Assembly: GCF_009834565.1 (NCBI RefSeq)
Contig: NZ_CP019428.1
Location: 4,836,001 to 4,900,000 of the forward strand
DNA length: 64,000 bases
Direction: 5' to 3'
From: Pseudomonas sp. R76
Lineage (GTDB): Bacteria; Pseudomonadota; Gammaproteobacteria; Pseudomonadales; Pseudomonadaceae
Shown here: piece by piece, positions 1 through 8,304 of the stretch
How the letters are laid out: each line of letters starts with the position of its first letter
Position numbering within the stretch: the first letter of the stretch is position 1
Notes under the pieces: generated by a model
Seen by the model: only the letters and a program-made list of their open reading frames with translations
Told to the model about the DNA's origin: nothing
The model's database searches: none
Made by a program: the position numbers and the translations under genes

Positions 1-1
1 G

Positions 2-271
2 TCAGCCGATCAACTGCGGAATACTGCCGTACAGCTGCAGGATGTATTCCATAAAGGTTTGCACCAGCCACGGGCCGGCGACGATCAAGGTGATCAGCAT
101 CACCAGCAAACGCGGGAGGAAGCTCAAGGTTTGTTCGTTGATCTGGGTCGCGGCCTGGAACATCGCCACCAGCAGGCCGACCAACAGGCTCGGCACCACC
201 AGCACGGCGACCATCATGGTGGTCAGCCACAGCGCTTCACGAAACAGGTCGACCGCTACTTCTGGGGTCAT
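2..271 (-). CDS. fliQ: Flagellar export apparatus protein FliQ
   Basis: FliQ is one of the three small membrane proteins (FliP, FliQ, FliR) that build the export gate of the flagellar type III secretion system inside the basal body. The 89-residue product has the family's usual length and two hydrophobic helices (about residues 15-38 and 50-75) joined by a short polar loop containing QINEQTLSF, typical of FliQ. It lies 4 bases downstream of fliP and is the last complete gene of the fliLMNOPQ unit. Its stop codon is at the window edge, so fliR, the expected next gene, is not visible. Family assignment is secure from sequence and context. Confidence 0.96.
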   Translation of the reverse strand: MTPEVAVDLFREALWLTTMMVAVLVVPSLLVGLLVAMFQAATQINEQTLSFLPRLLVMLITLIVAGPWLVQTFMEYILQLYGSIPQLIG

Positions 272-275
272 GGCG

Positions 276-1019
276 CTACACTCCGCCGAAACTGCTGGCC
301 AGCGTGCCGATAATCAGCGCCCAGCCATCCACCAGCACAAACAGCATGATCTTGAACGGCAGCGAAATAATCAGCGGCGACAGCATCATCATCCCCATGG
401 CCATCAGCACGCTCGCCACCACCAGGTCGATGATCAGGAACGGGATGAAAATCATGAAGCCGATCTGGAACGCCGTCTTCAATTCGGAGGTGACGAACGC
501 CGGCACCAGGATGGTCAATGGCGCCTGATCCGGCGTGGCAATGTCGGTGCGCTTGGACAAACGCATAAACAGCTCAAGGTCGCTGGAGCGGGTTTGCGAC
601 AGCATGAAGTCCTTGATCGGGCCTTGGGCCTTGTCGATCGCGTCCTGGGCCGTGAGTTTTTCCGCCAGGTACGGTTGCAGGGCTTGCTGGTTCACCTTGT
701 CGAACACCGGCGCCATGATGAACAGCGTCAAAAACAGCGCCATGCCGGTGAGAATCTGGTTCGACGGTGTCTGCTGCAGGCCCAGGGCCTGACGCAGAAT
801 CGAGAACACGATGATGATCCGCGTGAAGCTGGTCATCAGCATCACAAACGCCGGGATAAAACTCAGCGCGGTCATGATCAGCAGGATCTGCAGGCTGACC
901 GAATATTCCTGGGCGCCGGCAGCGTTGGTGCCCAGCGTGATCGCCGGGATCGACAACGGGTCGGCCGCCAACGCCAACGGCGCGGCCAGCAACAGCATGA
1001 GCGTCAATAAAACGCGCAT
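276..1019 (-). CDS. fliP: Flagellar export apparatus protein FliP
   Basis: FliP forms the pentameric core of the flagellar export gate in the inner membrane. The 247-residue product starts with a cleavable signal-like segment (about residues 1-19, ending ALAAD). It then shows the conserved hydrophobic blocks with [19 protein letters not shown] near residues 61-79 and QTPSNQIL, both FliP hallmarks. C-terminal helices follow near residues 185-240. The start codon overlaps the end of fliO (shared base 1019), so the two are probably translationally coupled. Length and motifs agree with the FliP family. Confidence 0.97.
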   Translation of the reverse strand: MRVLLTLMLLLAAPLALAADPLSIPAITLGTNAAGAQEYSVSLQILLIMTALSFIPAFVMLMTSFTRIIIVFSILRQALGLQQTPSNQILTGMALFLTLFIMAPVFDKVNQQALQPYLAEKLTAQDAIDKAQGPIKDFMLSQTRSSDLELFMRLSKRTDIATPDQAPLTILVPAFVTSELKTAFQIGFMIFIPFLIIDLVVASVLMAMGMMMLSPLIISLPFKIMLFVLVDGWALIIGTLASSFGGV

Positions 1020-1459
1020 TACTTCTTATCCTTCTGATCCTTGCCCAGCAACTCCATCAGGCGCTGGGCGAATTCTGGCGTGGCGGCCTCGGTCCTGGCC
1101 ACTTCTACCGGCGACTTGAGCACGTGCAGCGGGGTGATGCGGCCGGGCGTGATACCCAGCAGAATCTGTTCCTCGCCGACTTGCACCAGCACCAGACGAT
1201 CACGCGGGCCGAGGGCGCGCGAGCCGATCATCTCGATAACCTGGCCATTGCCCGGGCCGATGCGCTGCACGCGGCGCATCAACCAGGCCAGCACAAAAAT
1301 CAACCCCACCACCAGCAACAGGCCCAGCACCAACTGGGTCAGTTGCCCGCCGATGCCACTGCTGACTACGGGCGCCGCAGCCGCCGCTTGTGCGATCGGC
1401 TCAGCCGCCAGGGCGCTCAATGGCAGCGCCAGAAACAGTCCCGCCATCGAATACTTCAT
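1019..1459 (-). CDS. fliO: Flagellar assembly protein FliO
   Basis: FliO assists assembly or stability of FliP in the inner membrane during export-gate formation. The 146-residue protein has an N-terminal signal-like stretch (residues 1-18, ALAAEP). A single strong membrane helix at about residues 42-62 ([20 protein letters not shown]) is followed by a cytoplasmic basic domain with [19 protein letters not shown], the conserved FliO part. The family is poorly conserved, so the position between fliN and fliP is the strongest support. It starts 2 bases after the fliN stop. Confidence 0.93.
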   Translation of the reverse strand: MKYSMAGLFLALPLSALAAEPIAQAAAAAPVVSSGIGGQLTQLVLGLLLVVGLIFVLAWLMRRVQRIGPGNGQVIEMIGSRALGPRDRLVLVQVGEEQILLGITPGRITPLHVLKSPVEVARTEAATPEFAQRLMELLGKDQKDKK

Positions 1460-1460
1460 A

Positions 1461-1928
1461 TCAGCGCAACTTCTTGATGCGTTCGCTCGGGCTGATCACA
1501 TCCGTCAGGCGGATGCCGAACTTCTCGTTGACCACCACCACTTCGCCATGGGCGATCAGCGTGCCGTTGACCAGCACGTCCAGCGGCTCGCCAGCCAGGC
1601 GGTCGAGCTCGATCACTGAGCCCTGGTTGAGCTGCAGCAGGTTGCGGATGTTGATTTCGGTGCTGCCGACTTCCATGGAAATCGACACCGGGATGTCGAG
1701 GATCACATCCAGGTTCGGGCCGTCGAGGGTCACCGGGTCGTTGTTTTTCGGCACGCTGCCGAATTCTTCCATCGGCAGGCGGTTGCCGGCCGGCGCGGTG
1801 GCGGCGTCGGCGGCCAGCAGCGCGTCGATGTCGTCCTGGCCAACATCGCCGGTTTCTTCCAGGGCCGCAGCCCACTCGTCAGCCAGGGCCTGGTCTTCGG
1901 CGGAAGTGTTTTCGTGTTCGGTAGCCAT
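1461..1928 (-). CDS. fliN: Flagellar motor switch protein FliN
   Basis: FliN is the C-ring switch component that binds FliM and FliH and helps control rotation and export. I chose the ATG at 1928 because GAGGA lies 7 bases upstream; an earlier in-frame codon at 1949 would add only seven unlikely residues. The product is 155 aa. The SpoA domain occupies about residues 75-155, with ISMEVGSTEINIRNLLQL and the C-terminal RLTDVISPSERIKKL. The N-terminal part is acidic and carries QDDIDALLAA at residues 31-40, similar to the N-terminal CheY-binding peptide of FliM. It sits between fliM and fliO in the usual order. Confidence 0.96.
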   Translation of the reverse strand: MATEHENTSAEDQALADEWAAALEETGDVGQDDIDALLAADAATAPAGNRLPMEEFGSVPKNNDPVTLDGPNLDVILDIPVSISMEVGSTEINIRNLLQLNQGSVIELDRLAGEPLDVLVNGTLIAHGEVVVVNEKFGIRLTDVISPSERIKKLR

Positions 1929-1962
1929 TACATGTCCTCGGCGAAGCAAAAATTATTGTTGA

Positions 1963-2931
1963 TCAGCGACGGTTGATCGGTTCGATCACTTGCAACGCCA
2001 GGTTGCCTTTGTGCGAACCCAGCTTGACCTTGAACGACGGCACGCCGTTGGCACGCATGATCATTTCTTCCGGCAACTCCACGGGAATCACATCGCCGGG
2101 CTGCATGTGCAAAATATCGCGCAAACGCAACTGGCGACGGGCCACAGTGGCGCTCAAAGGTACGTCGACGTCGAGCAGGTCTTCGCGCAAGGCCTTGACC
2201 CAGCGCTCGTCCTGGTCGTCCAGGTCGGACTGGAAACCGGCGTCGAGCATCTCGCGCACCGGCTCGATCATCGAGTACGGCATGGTCACGTGCAGGTCGC
2301 CGCCACCGCCATCGAGTTCGATGTGGAAGGTGGAGACCACAATAGCTTCGCTGGGGCCGACGATGTTGGCCATGGCCGGGTTCACTTCCGAGTTGATGTA
2401 CTCGAAATTGACTTCCATGATCGCCTGCCAGGCTTCCTTCAAGTCGATAAAGGCCTGCTCCAGCACCATGCGCACCACGCGCAGTTCAGTCGGGGTGAAT
2501 TCACGGCCTTCGATCTTGGCGTGACGGCCGTCGCCGCCGAAGAAGTTGTCCACCAGCTTGAACACCAGTTTGGCGTCAAGGATGAACAGCGCAGTGCCGC
2601 GCAACGGCTTGATCTTGACCAGGTTGAGGCTGGTGGGCACGTACAGCGAGTGCACGTATTCGCCGAACTTCATCACCTGCACGCCGCCCACCGCCACGTC
2701 CGCCGAACGGCGCAGCATGTTGAACATGCTGATACGGGTGTAGCGGGCGAAACGCTCGTTGATCATTTCCAGCGTCGGCATACGTCCACGGACGATGCGA
2801 TCCTGGCTGGTCAGGTCATAACTTTTGACGCTGCCGGGTTCGGCAGCCATTTCGGTCTGTACCAGACCATCGTCGACGCCATGTAACAGCGCGTCGATTT
2901 CATCCTGGGACAGCAGGTCTTGCACGGCCAT
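1963..2931 (-). CDS. fliM: Flagellar motor switch protein FliM
   Basis: FliM is the middle C-ring protein that receives CheY-phosphate and passes the switching signal to FliG. The 322-residue product begins with the CheY-binding peptide LSQDEIDALL at residues 7-16. It has the middle CheC-like domain (about 45-230, including GGDGRHAKIEGREFTPTE) and a C-terminal SpoA domain (about 240-315) that docks FliN. Length is normal. The gene is nine bases downstream of fliL and 34 bases upstream of fliN, in one transcription unit. Confidence 0.98.
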   Translation of the reverse strand: MAVQDLLSQDEIDALLHGVDDGLVQTEMAAEPGSVKSYDLTSQDRIVRGRMPTLEMINERFARYTRISMFNMLRRSADVAVGGVQVMKFGEYVHSLYVPTSLNLVKIKPLRGTALFILDAKLVFKLVDNFFGGDGRHAKIEGREFTPTELRVVRMVLEQAFIDLKEAWQAIMEVNFEYINSEVNPAMANIVGPSEAIVVSTFHIELDGGGGDLHVTMPYSMIEPVREMLDAGFQSDLDDQDERWVKALREDLLDVDVPLSATVARRQLRLRDILHMQPGDVIPVELPEEMIMRANGVPSFKVKLGSHKGNLALQVIEPINRR

Positions 2932-2940
2932 GTCGTGATC

Positions 2941-3444
2941 CTACTGCAATACGAAGTTAGTGAAGAGCGCCTGCTCAACCACGACTTTGCCGAGCTCTTT
3001 CTGGGCCACTTCCTGCACGCTGGCAGTGACCTTCTGGCGCAGCATTTCCTGGCCGACCGGGGTGGCGAGGCTGTCGAAGCTCTGCCCGGAGAACAGCATC
3101 ACCAGGTTGTTGCGGATCACTGGCATATGCACTTTGAGCGCATCCAGGTCCGCCTGGTTACGCGCCAGCAAGGTGATGCTCACCTGCAGGTAGCGTTGAC
3201 GGCCGTTCTGATTGAAGTTGGCGACAAAGGCCGGAAGCATCGGCTCGAAGATTGCCGGTTGCTTGACGTTACTGGCGGTTTCGGCGGCGGGTGCCGGTTT
3301 GCTTGCACTGCTGTGCATGATGTACCAAGTGCCGCCCACCGAGGCGCCAATGGCCAGGAGCAGGCCCAGCACGATCAACAGGATTAGCTTGAGCTTGCCT
3401 TTGCCTGCGGGGGGAGTTGCTGCTGCGTCGTCGCTCTTCGCCAT
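2941..3444 (-). CDS. fliL: Flagellar basal body-associated protein FliL
   Basis: FliL is a single-pass inner-membrane protein that surrounds the stator units and supports torque or stator stability. The 167-residue sequence has a short lysine-rich cytoplasmic N-terminus, one membrane helix at about residues 18-42, an alanine/proline linker, and a periplasmic FliL domain ending in the conserved VVEQALFTNFVLQ. It is the first gene of the fliLMNOPQ unit, and a sigma-54 promoter is visible about 50 bases upstream. Confidence 0.96.
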   Translation of the reverse strand: MAKSDDAAATPPAGKGKLKLILLIVLGLLLAIGASVGGTWYIMHSSASKPAPAAETASNVKQPAIFEPMLPAFVANFNQNGRQRYLQVSITLLARNQADLDALKVHMPVIRNNLVMLFSGQSFDSLATPVGQEMLRQKVTASVQEVAQKELGKVVVEQALFTNFVLQ

Positions 3445-3494
3445 GCCAATAATCCGTCACTATTCTGGGATTCATAGATCTACGGAAAGGCAAG

Positions 3495-3510
3495 AGCAAG
3501 TGTTATGCCA
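3495..3510 (-). promoter_or_regulatory. Sigma-54 promoter of fliL operon
   Basis: Read on the minus strand this is TGGCAT-N5-TTGCT, with GG and GC separated by exactly 10 bases as the -24/-12 consensus requires. The -12 GC is about 52 bases upstream of the fliL ATG, leaving room for a short leader. FleQ and FleR, encoded in the same window, are the likely activators. Confidence 0.85.
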
Positions 3511-3551
3511 GAGTTGTCTGGTAATTCAGGTAAGAGCGAACACCCCAAATC

Positions 3552-3645
3552 AAATGTGGGAGCTGGCTTGCCTGCGATGGCGGTGGGTCAGTTGGCATTT
3601 CTGTCACTGATACACCGCTATCGCAGGCAAGCCAGCTCCCACATT
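3552..3645. repeat. Paired REP palindromic repeat (type 1)
   Basis: An inverted pair of the GGGAGCTGGCTTGCCTGCGA core with flanking TGTG/CACA, separated by a loop of about 45 bases, lies between fliK and the fliL promoter. The same core recurs at 5121, 7728, 32331, 36708, 42086 and elsewhere in the window. It probably acts as an extragenic palindrome that can form a cruciform or RNA hairpin. Confidence 0.9.
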
Positions 3646-3666
3646 TTGATCTTCTTAAGGCTCAGG

Positions 3667-5019
3667 TCAGGCGTAATAGTCAACGGCGCTGGAGCCGATC
3701 ACAGTCTGGCTCACCGGCGCGACCGCCGCCGCCACTTCAGCGTGATCACCCGCATCCCCGCCCTCACCGCGCCCGCCGCTGCCACTCACGCCGCGCGCCT
3801 GGTTCTGCTGTTGTTGCTCCTGGCCCTGCCCCTGCCAGCCACGGGACTGGTCGGAGACGTTAACGTCGACCTGCCCCATGCCCTGCTGGGCAAACATCTC
3901 GCGCAAACGGCCGGACTGGGTTTCCAGCGCTTCACGCACCACCGCGTGACCACTCATGAAAGTGACCTGGGCTTGTTGGTCCGCGGTCATGTTGACCTTG
4001 ATATCCAGGCGCCCCAGCTCGGCCGGCTGCAACTGGATCTCCGCCGACTTGAGGTTGGCGCTGGACAGGTACATCACGCGGTTGACCACTTCCTCGGTCC
4101 AACCGCTCTGGTGCATGGCCAACGGGGCATTCGCAACGGGTGGCAAGGCATTCGCGGTTTTCGGCGTGGCGGCCTGGGTCAGCGCGGCCAGGCGGTTGGC
4201 GAAGTCATCGACGCGGGTGTCGCTGCTGGCGTCTTTCAAATCTTTGAGGCCGCCTTCGATCAAGCCACTGAAGGCTTTGTCGCCGCCCTGGTCAGTGCTG
4301 TCTTTGGTGGCTTGCTGGTCGACCATATTGGCCAGGCCAGCGGCAAAGTTCTGCGCAGCGGTCGGCTGATCCTGGGTCGGCGCGGGTGCAGCTTTCTGCG
4401 GCGTCTGGCTGCTGGCCGAGACGTGACCGCCCTGCTCCATCGCCAGGCGCACGGCCGGCATCGAATCCAGCGGGTCGGCTGCCGGGTCGAAGGCGGGCTG
4501 CTTGGCTTCATCGGTGGCGGCGACCGGTGCGGCGACGACCGGCTGGGCCTTGTCGTCCTGGGTCGCGGCAACCGGGGCCGGGGTTTCGACGGGCACCGGA
4601 ACGGCAACCGGGGTGACGGTGGCAATCAAGGCCGGGTCGACGACCGGGTCAACCGGCGGTTGCTGCACCAGGGACGGGTCGGTGGGTTTGTCGTCGTCAC
4701 TGCTGGTGCTGTCGTCGGACGTGGCCGGTGGCTTGGCAGGCAAGGGATTGCCGCTATCGGCAACCGCTGGCGTGCTGGCGGCAGGCTTGTCGTTGCTGTT
4801 TGCAGGCTTGGCGCTGGCGTCGGAAGGCTTGTTATTCGCGGGTTTAGCTGGAGTGTCGTCGGTCTTTACCGTGGGCTTCGAGCCCTGGCTGGCGAACACT
4901 TGAGCAAAGCCCTGGGCCTTGTCCCGCGGGTCCGCAGCCGCTACCGCAGGGGTGGCGGCCGGCGCTTGAGGCTTGGCCGCGGGGGCAGCCTGAAGGAGCG
5001 AATTCGGGGCGACTGGCAT
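3667..5019 (-). CDS. fliK: Flagellar hook-length control protein FliK
   Basis: FliK is the secreted molecular ruler that sets hook length and switches export specificity to filament substrates. I chose the ATG at 5019 (product 450 aa) because GGAG lies 11 bases upstream and the longer reading frame runs into the promoter. The N-terminal two thirds is low-complexity and rich in Ala, Pro, Asp and Lys, as is usual for FliK. The conserved C-terminal Flg_hook domain (about 330-420) contains LQLQPAELGRLDIKVNM followed by an exported Gln/Gly-rich tail. It is a single-gene unit with its own sigma-54 promoter, bounded by REP repeats on both sides. Confidence 0.93.
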   Translation of the reverse strand: MPVAPNSLLQAAPAAKPQAPAATPAVAAADPRDKAQGFAQVFASQGSKPTVKTDDTPAKPANNKPSDASAKPANSNDKPAASTPAVADSGNPLPAKPPATSDDSTSSDDDKPTDPSLVQQPPVDPVVDPALIATVTPVAVPVPVETPAPVAATQDDKAQPVVAAPVAATDEAKQPAFDPAADPLDSMPAVRLAMEQGGHVSASSQTPQKAAPAPTQDQPTAAQNFAAGLANMVDQQATKDSTDQGGDKAFSGLIEGGLKDLKDASSDTRVDDFANRLAALTQAATPKTANALPPVANAPLAMHQSGWTEEVVNRVMYLSSANLKSAEIQLQPAELGRLDIKVNMTADQQAQVTFMSGHAVVREALETQSGRLREMFAQQGMGQVDVNVSDQSRGWQGQGQEQQQQNQARGVSGSGGRGEGGDAGDHAEVAAAVAPVSQTVIGSSAVDYYA

Positions 5020-5071
5020 AGGTAAAGGTCTCCACTGCATTGGGGATCGGGGATGCAGTATTGGGAGGTAG

Positions 5072-5087
5072 AGCAAGAGTTGGGCCA
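5072..5087 (-). promoter_or_regulatory. Sigma-54 promoter of fliK
   Basis: The minus strand reads TGGCCC-N5-TTGCT with the required 10-base spacing between GG and GC. The -12 element is about 54 bases upstream of the chosen fliK ATG, which also supports that start. Confidence 0.83.
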
Positions 5088-5120
5088 GGTTTGCATTTTT
5101 GCGGACAAATCGCCTGCTCA

Positions 5121-5208
5121 ATGTGGGAGCTGGCTTGCCTGCGATGCGGTGTAACAGTGACGAATGAGTTGACTGACTCACCGCATCGCAGGCAAGCCAG
5201 CTCCCACA
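5121..5208. repeat. Paired REP palindromic repeat (type 1)
   Basis: Inverted copies of the GGGAGCTGGCTTGCCTGCGA core separate hptB from the fliK promoter. The arms are perfect over about 24 bases and the loop is about 40 bases. Confidence 0.9.
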
Positions 5209-5241
5209 GTTGGGTTGTCATATAGGTATTACACAGGTGAC

Positions 5242-5586
5242 TCAGAGGCTGAACCGCTGCCTTTCCGATTCATACAACGGCCGAACCAAAGCAAACTCAC
5301 GATCAATCTGATCAACCAACGCCCCAAGGTCCGCTGTCGATTCAACTGACTCCACCTCCAGGCGCTGGCACAACTGCGCCAATTGCACCGCCCCAAGGTT
5401 GCCACTGCTGCCTTTAAAGCTATGCGCAATCCGCCCCAACGCCTTGGCATCATCACGCGCCCCGCGCAACTCATCGATGCGTTTCTTTGAATCCTCAATG
5501 AAGGTATCAAGCAACTTGGGATACTCGCCCTCCATAACCTCCTGCAAACCCGACAACACGTCAGGGTCCAGATGAATCTCATCCAC
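5242..5586 (-). CDS. hptB: Histidine phosphotransfer protein HptB
   Basis: This is a stand-alone HPt domain that relays phosphate from hybrid kinases to the response regulator HsbR in the pathway controlling swarming, biofilm and FlgM/HsbA in Pseudomonas. The 114-residue helical protein carries the phospho-accepting His55 in the motif RIAHSFKGSSGNLGA. The start is a GTG at 5586, supported by AGGAG 7 bases upstream. It lies 30 bases downstream of hsbR, giving the order hsbA-hsbR-hptB known from P. aeruginosa. The assignment rests on motif plus neighbours. Confidence 0.93.
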   Translation of the reverse strand: MDEIHLDPDVLSGLQEVMEGEYPKLLDTFIEDSKKRIDELRGARDDAKALGRIAHSFKGSSGNLGAVQLAQLCQRLEVESVESTADLGALVDQIDREFALVRPLYESERQRFSL

Positions 5587-5616
5587 TTGCTCGCTCCTTG
5601 ATCAAGAATTGGCGGA

Positions 5617-7335
5617 TTATGCCAGAGCCGCCCAGCAAAACTCCACGCACACACTGCGCCCGCCATCGGACCAGCGTACATCGCTGCTCAGTTGACGGAC
5701 CAGGCTCAAGCCGCGGCCAGACAGACGGTCGATATCCAGCGGCCGCGCCAGCACCTGTTCCACGTCAAACCCAGGGCCGCTGTCTTCAATGCGCAACGTC
5801 ATTTTGCCGCCCGTGGCCGTCGGCACCACTTGCACATGCACACGCACATAGCCGCTGCTCAACTGCGCCAGCCGCTCATTGCGCTCGCGGTAATAGTGGG
5901 CAAACCCCTGCGCATCACGCTTGAGCTTCGAATCCAGGCCCAACACGCCATGCTCCAGCGCATTCGAATATAACTCAGCCATCACACTGTAAAGCGCTCC
6001 GCTCTGCTTGCGCAGGCCGTGGATCTCCAGCAGCAATTGCAGTAGATACGGCAGCGGGTTGTAGCTTTTAAGGGTCTGCGCGCGAAACTCGAAACTCACC
6101 GACCAGTCCAGCGGGCACGACTGCCCGCTGTCGGCATACAGCGCCTCGGCTGCGCGCAACGGCTGGCCGTCCTGCAAGGTGATCTCGACCATGCTGACGT
6201 CGTCCCGCGCCTGGCCACGAAACGCTGCCAGGGCCTTTTCGATGTCTTCGAACAGGCGATCAGGTTCACGGTTGGCCGCAAACACCTGCTGCAATCGCTC
6301 GGCGCCGAACAACTGGTCATTGGCATCGGCGGTGTCCAACACGCCATCGGAAAGCAAAAAGACGCGATCGCCGAGGGCCATGGGCCAGACCTCAGTGCTG
6401 TCATCAAACGCCTCGGCCGAGAGCACGCCTAACGGCAGGTGCCGCGACACTAGCGGCGTACGCTTGCCCGTGGCGACTTCATGCACATAACCCTCGGGCA
6501 TGCCGCCGTTCCATACTTCCACCACGCGCCGCTGGGCACTCAGGCACATCAGGGTGGCGCAGCAGAACATGTCCACCGGCAGGATGCGTTTGAGCTTGGC
6601 ATTCATCTCGCGCAGGGTTTGCGCCAGGCCGTAGCCCTTAGCCGTCATGCCATAAAACACTTCCGCCAGCGGCATCGCGCCTACGGCAGCCGGCAGCCCG
6701 TGGCCGGTGAAATCGCCGAGCAGCACGTGCATGTCACCCGAGGGCGTATACGCCGCCAGCAGCAGGTCGCCGTTGAACAGCGCATAGGGCGATTGCAGAT
6801 AGCGAATGTTCGGCCCCGCGTTGATACAGCCAGAATGCGCGACCTTGTCGAACACCGCCTTGGCCGCGCGCTGCTCATGCAACAGGTAATCGTGGTGCCT
6901 GGCGATCAGGTCACGCTGCTGCAAGACCGTGGCCTGCAGGCGACGCAGGCGATCCATGGCGTTGATTTTCGCCGCCAGGATCAGCGGGTTGTAAGGCTTG
7001 GGCAGGAAATCATCGCCTCCCGCATCCAGGCACTGGGCCAGGGCTTCGCTCTCGCGCAGGGAGGTGAGGAAGATGATCGGCACCAGCGCTTCGCCCGCCA
7101 GCTGCTTGATCTGGCGCGCCGCTTCAAAGCCGTCCATCACCGGCATCAAGGCGTCCATCAACACCAGTTGCGGACGCTCGCGCGTGAACACCTCGACGGC
7201 TTGCGCGCCGTTGGTGGCGGTGAGCACCTGATGACCCTGGCGCCGAATGATCGTCGACAGCAGCAGCAAATCGGCAGCGCTGTCTTCGGCGATCAGGATC
7301 GTCAGCGGTTCAAGGACCGGGACCAAGGTGCTCAA
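5617..7335 (-). CDS. hsbR: Response regulator with PP2C phosphatase and anti-sigma kinase domains, HsbR
   Basis: HsbR is phosphorylated by HptB and then controls the phosphorylation state of the anti-sigma antagonist HsbA. The 572-residue protein has an N-terminal receiver (about 10-130, phospho-acceptor Asp61 in LVLMDALMP). A SpoIIE/PP2C serine phosphatase follows (about 190-385, with GDFTGHGLPAAVGAM and DGVLDTAD). The C-terminus is an HATPase_c kinase-like domain (about 430-570, with ELYSNALEHG and GRGLSLVRQL). The likely start is a TTG at 7335 whose last bases overlap the TGA of hsbA (TTGA), indicating translational coupling. An alternative TTG lies three codons downstream. Confidence 0.93.
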   Translation of the reverse strand: MSTLVPVLEPLTILIAEDSAADLLLLSTIIRRQGHQVLTATNGAQAVEVFTRERPQLVLMDALMPVMDGFEAARQIKQLAGEALVPIIFLTSLRESEALAQCLDAGGDDFLPKPYNPLILAAKINAMDRLRRLQATVLQQRDLIARHHDYLLHEQRAAKAVFDKVAHSGCINAGPNIRYLQSPYALFNGDLLLAAYTPSGDMHVLLGDFTGHGLPAAVGAMPLAEVFYGMTAKGYGLAQTLREMNAKLKRILPVDMFCCATLMCLSAQRRVVEVWNGGMPEGYVHEVATGKRTPLVSRHLPLGVLSAEAFDDSTEVWPMALGDRVFLLSDGVLDTADANDQLFGAERLQQVFAANREPDRLFEDIEKALAAFRGQARDDVSMVEITLQDGQPLRAAEALYADSGQSCPLDWSVSFEFRAQTLKSYNPLPYLLQLLLEIHGLRKQSGALYSVMAELYSNALEHGVLGLDSKLKRDAQGFAHYYRERNERLAQLSSGYVRVHVQVVPTATGGKMTLRIEDSGPGFDVEQVLARPLDIDRLSGRGLSLVRQLSSDVRWSDGGRSVCVEFCWAALA

Positions 7336-7637
7336 CTGATGTCGAACAGCTTGTCGAAGTTGGAGATGGCGAGGATCTTGCGCACATCGGCGTTGCTGTT
7401 GATCACTTGCACTTCGGCGTTATCACCACCGGCATGGTCACGCAACAGCAGGAGCATGCCCATGGCCGAGCTGTCCATATAAGTGGTGTCCTTCAAGTCC
7501 ACTACGTAGACCTCGGGCACCTTGTAGAACTTTTCGTAAGCCTCACGAAAAGCCTGATGACTACCAAAATCGAATCGCCCCTTGACGGTGATCATTGCTT
7601 TTTTCCCATCCAGGGAGACTTCTGAAACGACTGACAT
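7332..7637 (-). CDS. hsbA: Anti-sigma factor antagonist HsbA
   Basis: HsbA is a STAS-domain protein. In P. aeruginosa it binds the anti-sigma factor FlgM or the diguanylate cyclase HsbD depending on phosphorylation, linking motility and biofilm. The 101-residue product has the single STAS fold with the phosphorylatable serine motif TYMDSSAMG (Ser56/Ser57). It is first in the hsbA-hsbR-hptB unit, overlapping hsbR by four bases, and has a normal ATG start. No convincing promoter element could be fixed in the 90 bases between it and the REP repeat. Confidence 0.93.
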   Translation of the reverse strand: MSVVSEVSLDGKKAMITVKGRFDFGSHQAFREAYEKFYKVPEVYVVDLKDTTYMDSSAMGMLLLLRDHAGGDNAEVQVINSNADVRKILAISNFDKLFDIS

Positions 7638-7727
7638 ACGACTGCTTCCTTGTCATTGGCAATATGCAACAAGGTTTAGCAGGTGATAGAGATGTGGGCA
7701 ACACTGATGATCAAAAGTGGGAGAGCT

Positions 7728-7834
7728 TGTGTGGGAGCTGGCTTGCCTGCGATAGCATCAACGCGGTGTGACTGATACACCTCGGCGCCCGCATCGCGGG
7801 CAAGCCCGGCTCCCACACAAGCCAGCTCCCACAT
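7728..7834. repeat. Compound REP palindromic repeat
   Basis: This composite contains the type 1 core (GGGAGCTGGCTTGCCTGCGA), a GGGAGCCGGGCTTGCCCGCGA-like reverse arm and then another type 1 reverse arm. Two repeat subtypes are therefore nested between fliJ and hsbA, marking the boundary of the fliEFGHIJ unit. Confidence 0.85.
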
Positions 7835-7851
7835 TAGATAGGGGTTGAACG

Positions 7852-8301
7852 TTAGTACTGTGATTGGCGCGGGAGGCGTTGTGACAGCTCATCCAGCAGC
7901 TTCTGCTCGCGCTTGTCTTCAATCGCCCGCGCTTCGTCGATATAACGCTGCACCAACTTGCGCAAACCTTCGACCCGGGCGAACGCCGCCTGCCAGGCCT
8001 CGCGGGCTTTATCGAGGTTGTTCTGGTGCCAGGCCAGGCTCTGGCGCTGTTGGCCGACGGCCGTCTCAAGCTGGTTGAGAAAGCCCTGGTAGCCCATCAG
8101 CCATTGGCCGGACACGCCCTTGCTGCCGCGTTCGATCCACTGCTGCTGGTACTCGCCGCGAAAGCGCTCCAGGTCGCCGAGCTTGCTTTCGGCCAGGCGC
8201 ACCTGGCCCTGGAAATACCCCAGGCGCTGCACCGCGGTTTTTTCGGCCTTTTCGGCCATGTCCACCACTGGGGCCAGGCGTGAAGAGCGCGTGCTGGCCA
8301 T
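7852..8301 (-). CDS. fliJ: Flagellar export chaperone FliJ
   Basis: FliJ is the coiled-coil stalk of the flagellar export ATPase, contacting FliI and the export gate and escorting late-substrate chaperones. The 149-residue product is almost entirely charged and helical, with heptad-like patterning (RLAESKLGDLERFRGEYQQQ) and no membrane segment. It begins 3 bases after the fliI stop and is the last gene of the fliEFGHIJ unit. Sequence conservation in this family is low, so gene order carries much of the call. Confidence 0.93.
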   Translation of the reverse strand: MASTRSSRLAPVVDMAEKAEKTAVQRLGYFQGQVRLAESKLGDLERFRGEYQQQWIERGSKGVSGQWLMGYQGFLNQLETAVGQQRQSLAWHQNNLDKAREAWQAAFARVEGLRKLVQRYIDEARAIEDKREQKLLDELSQRLPRQSQY

Positions 8302-8304
8302 GGC

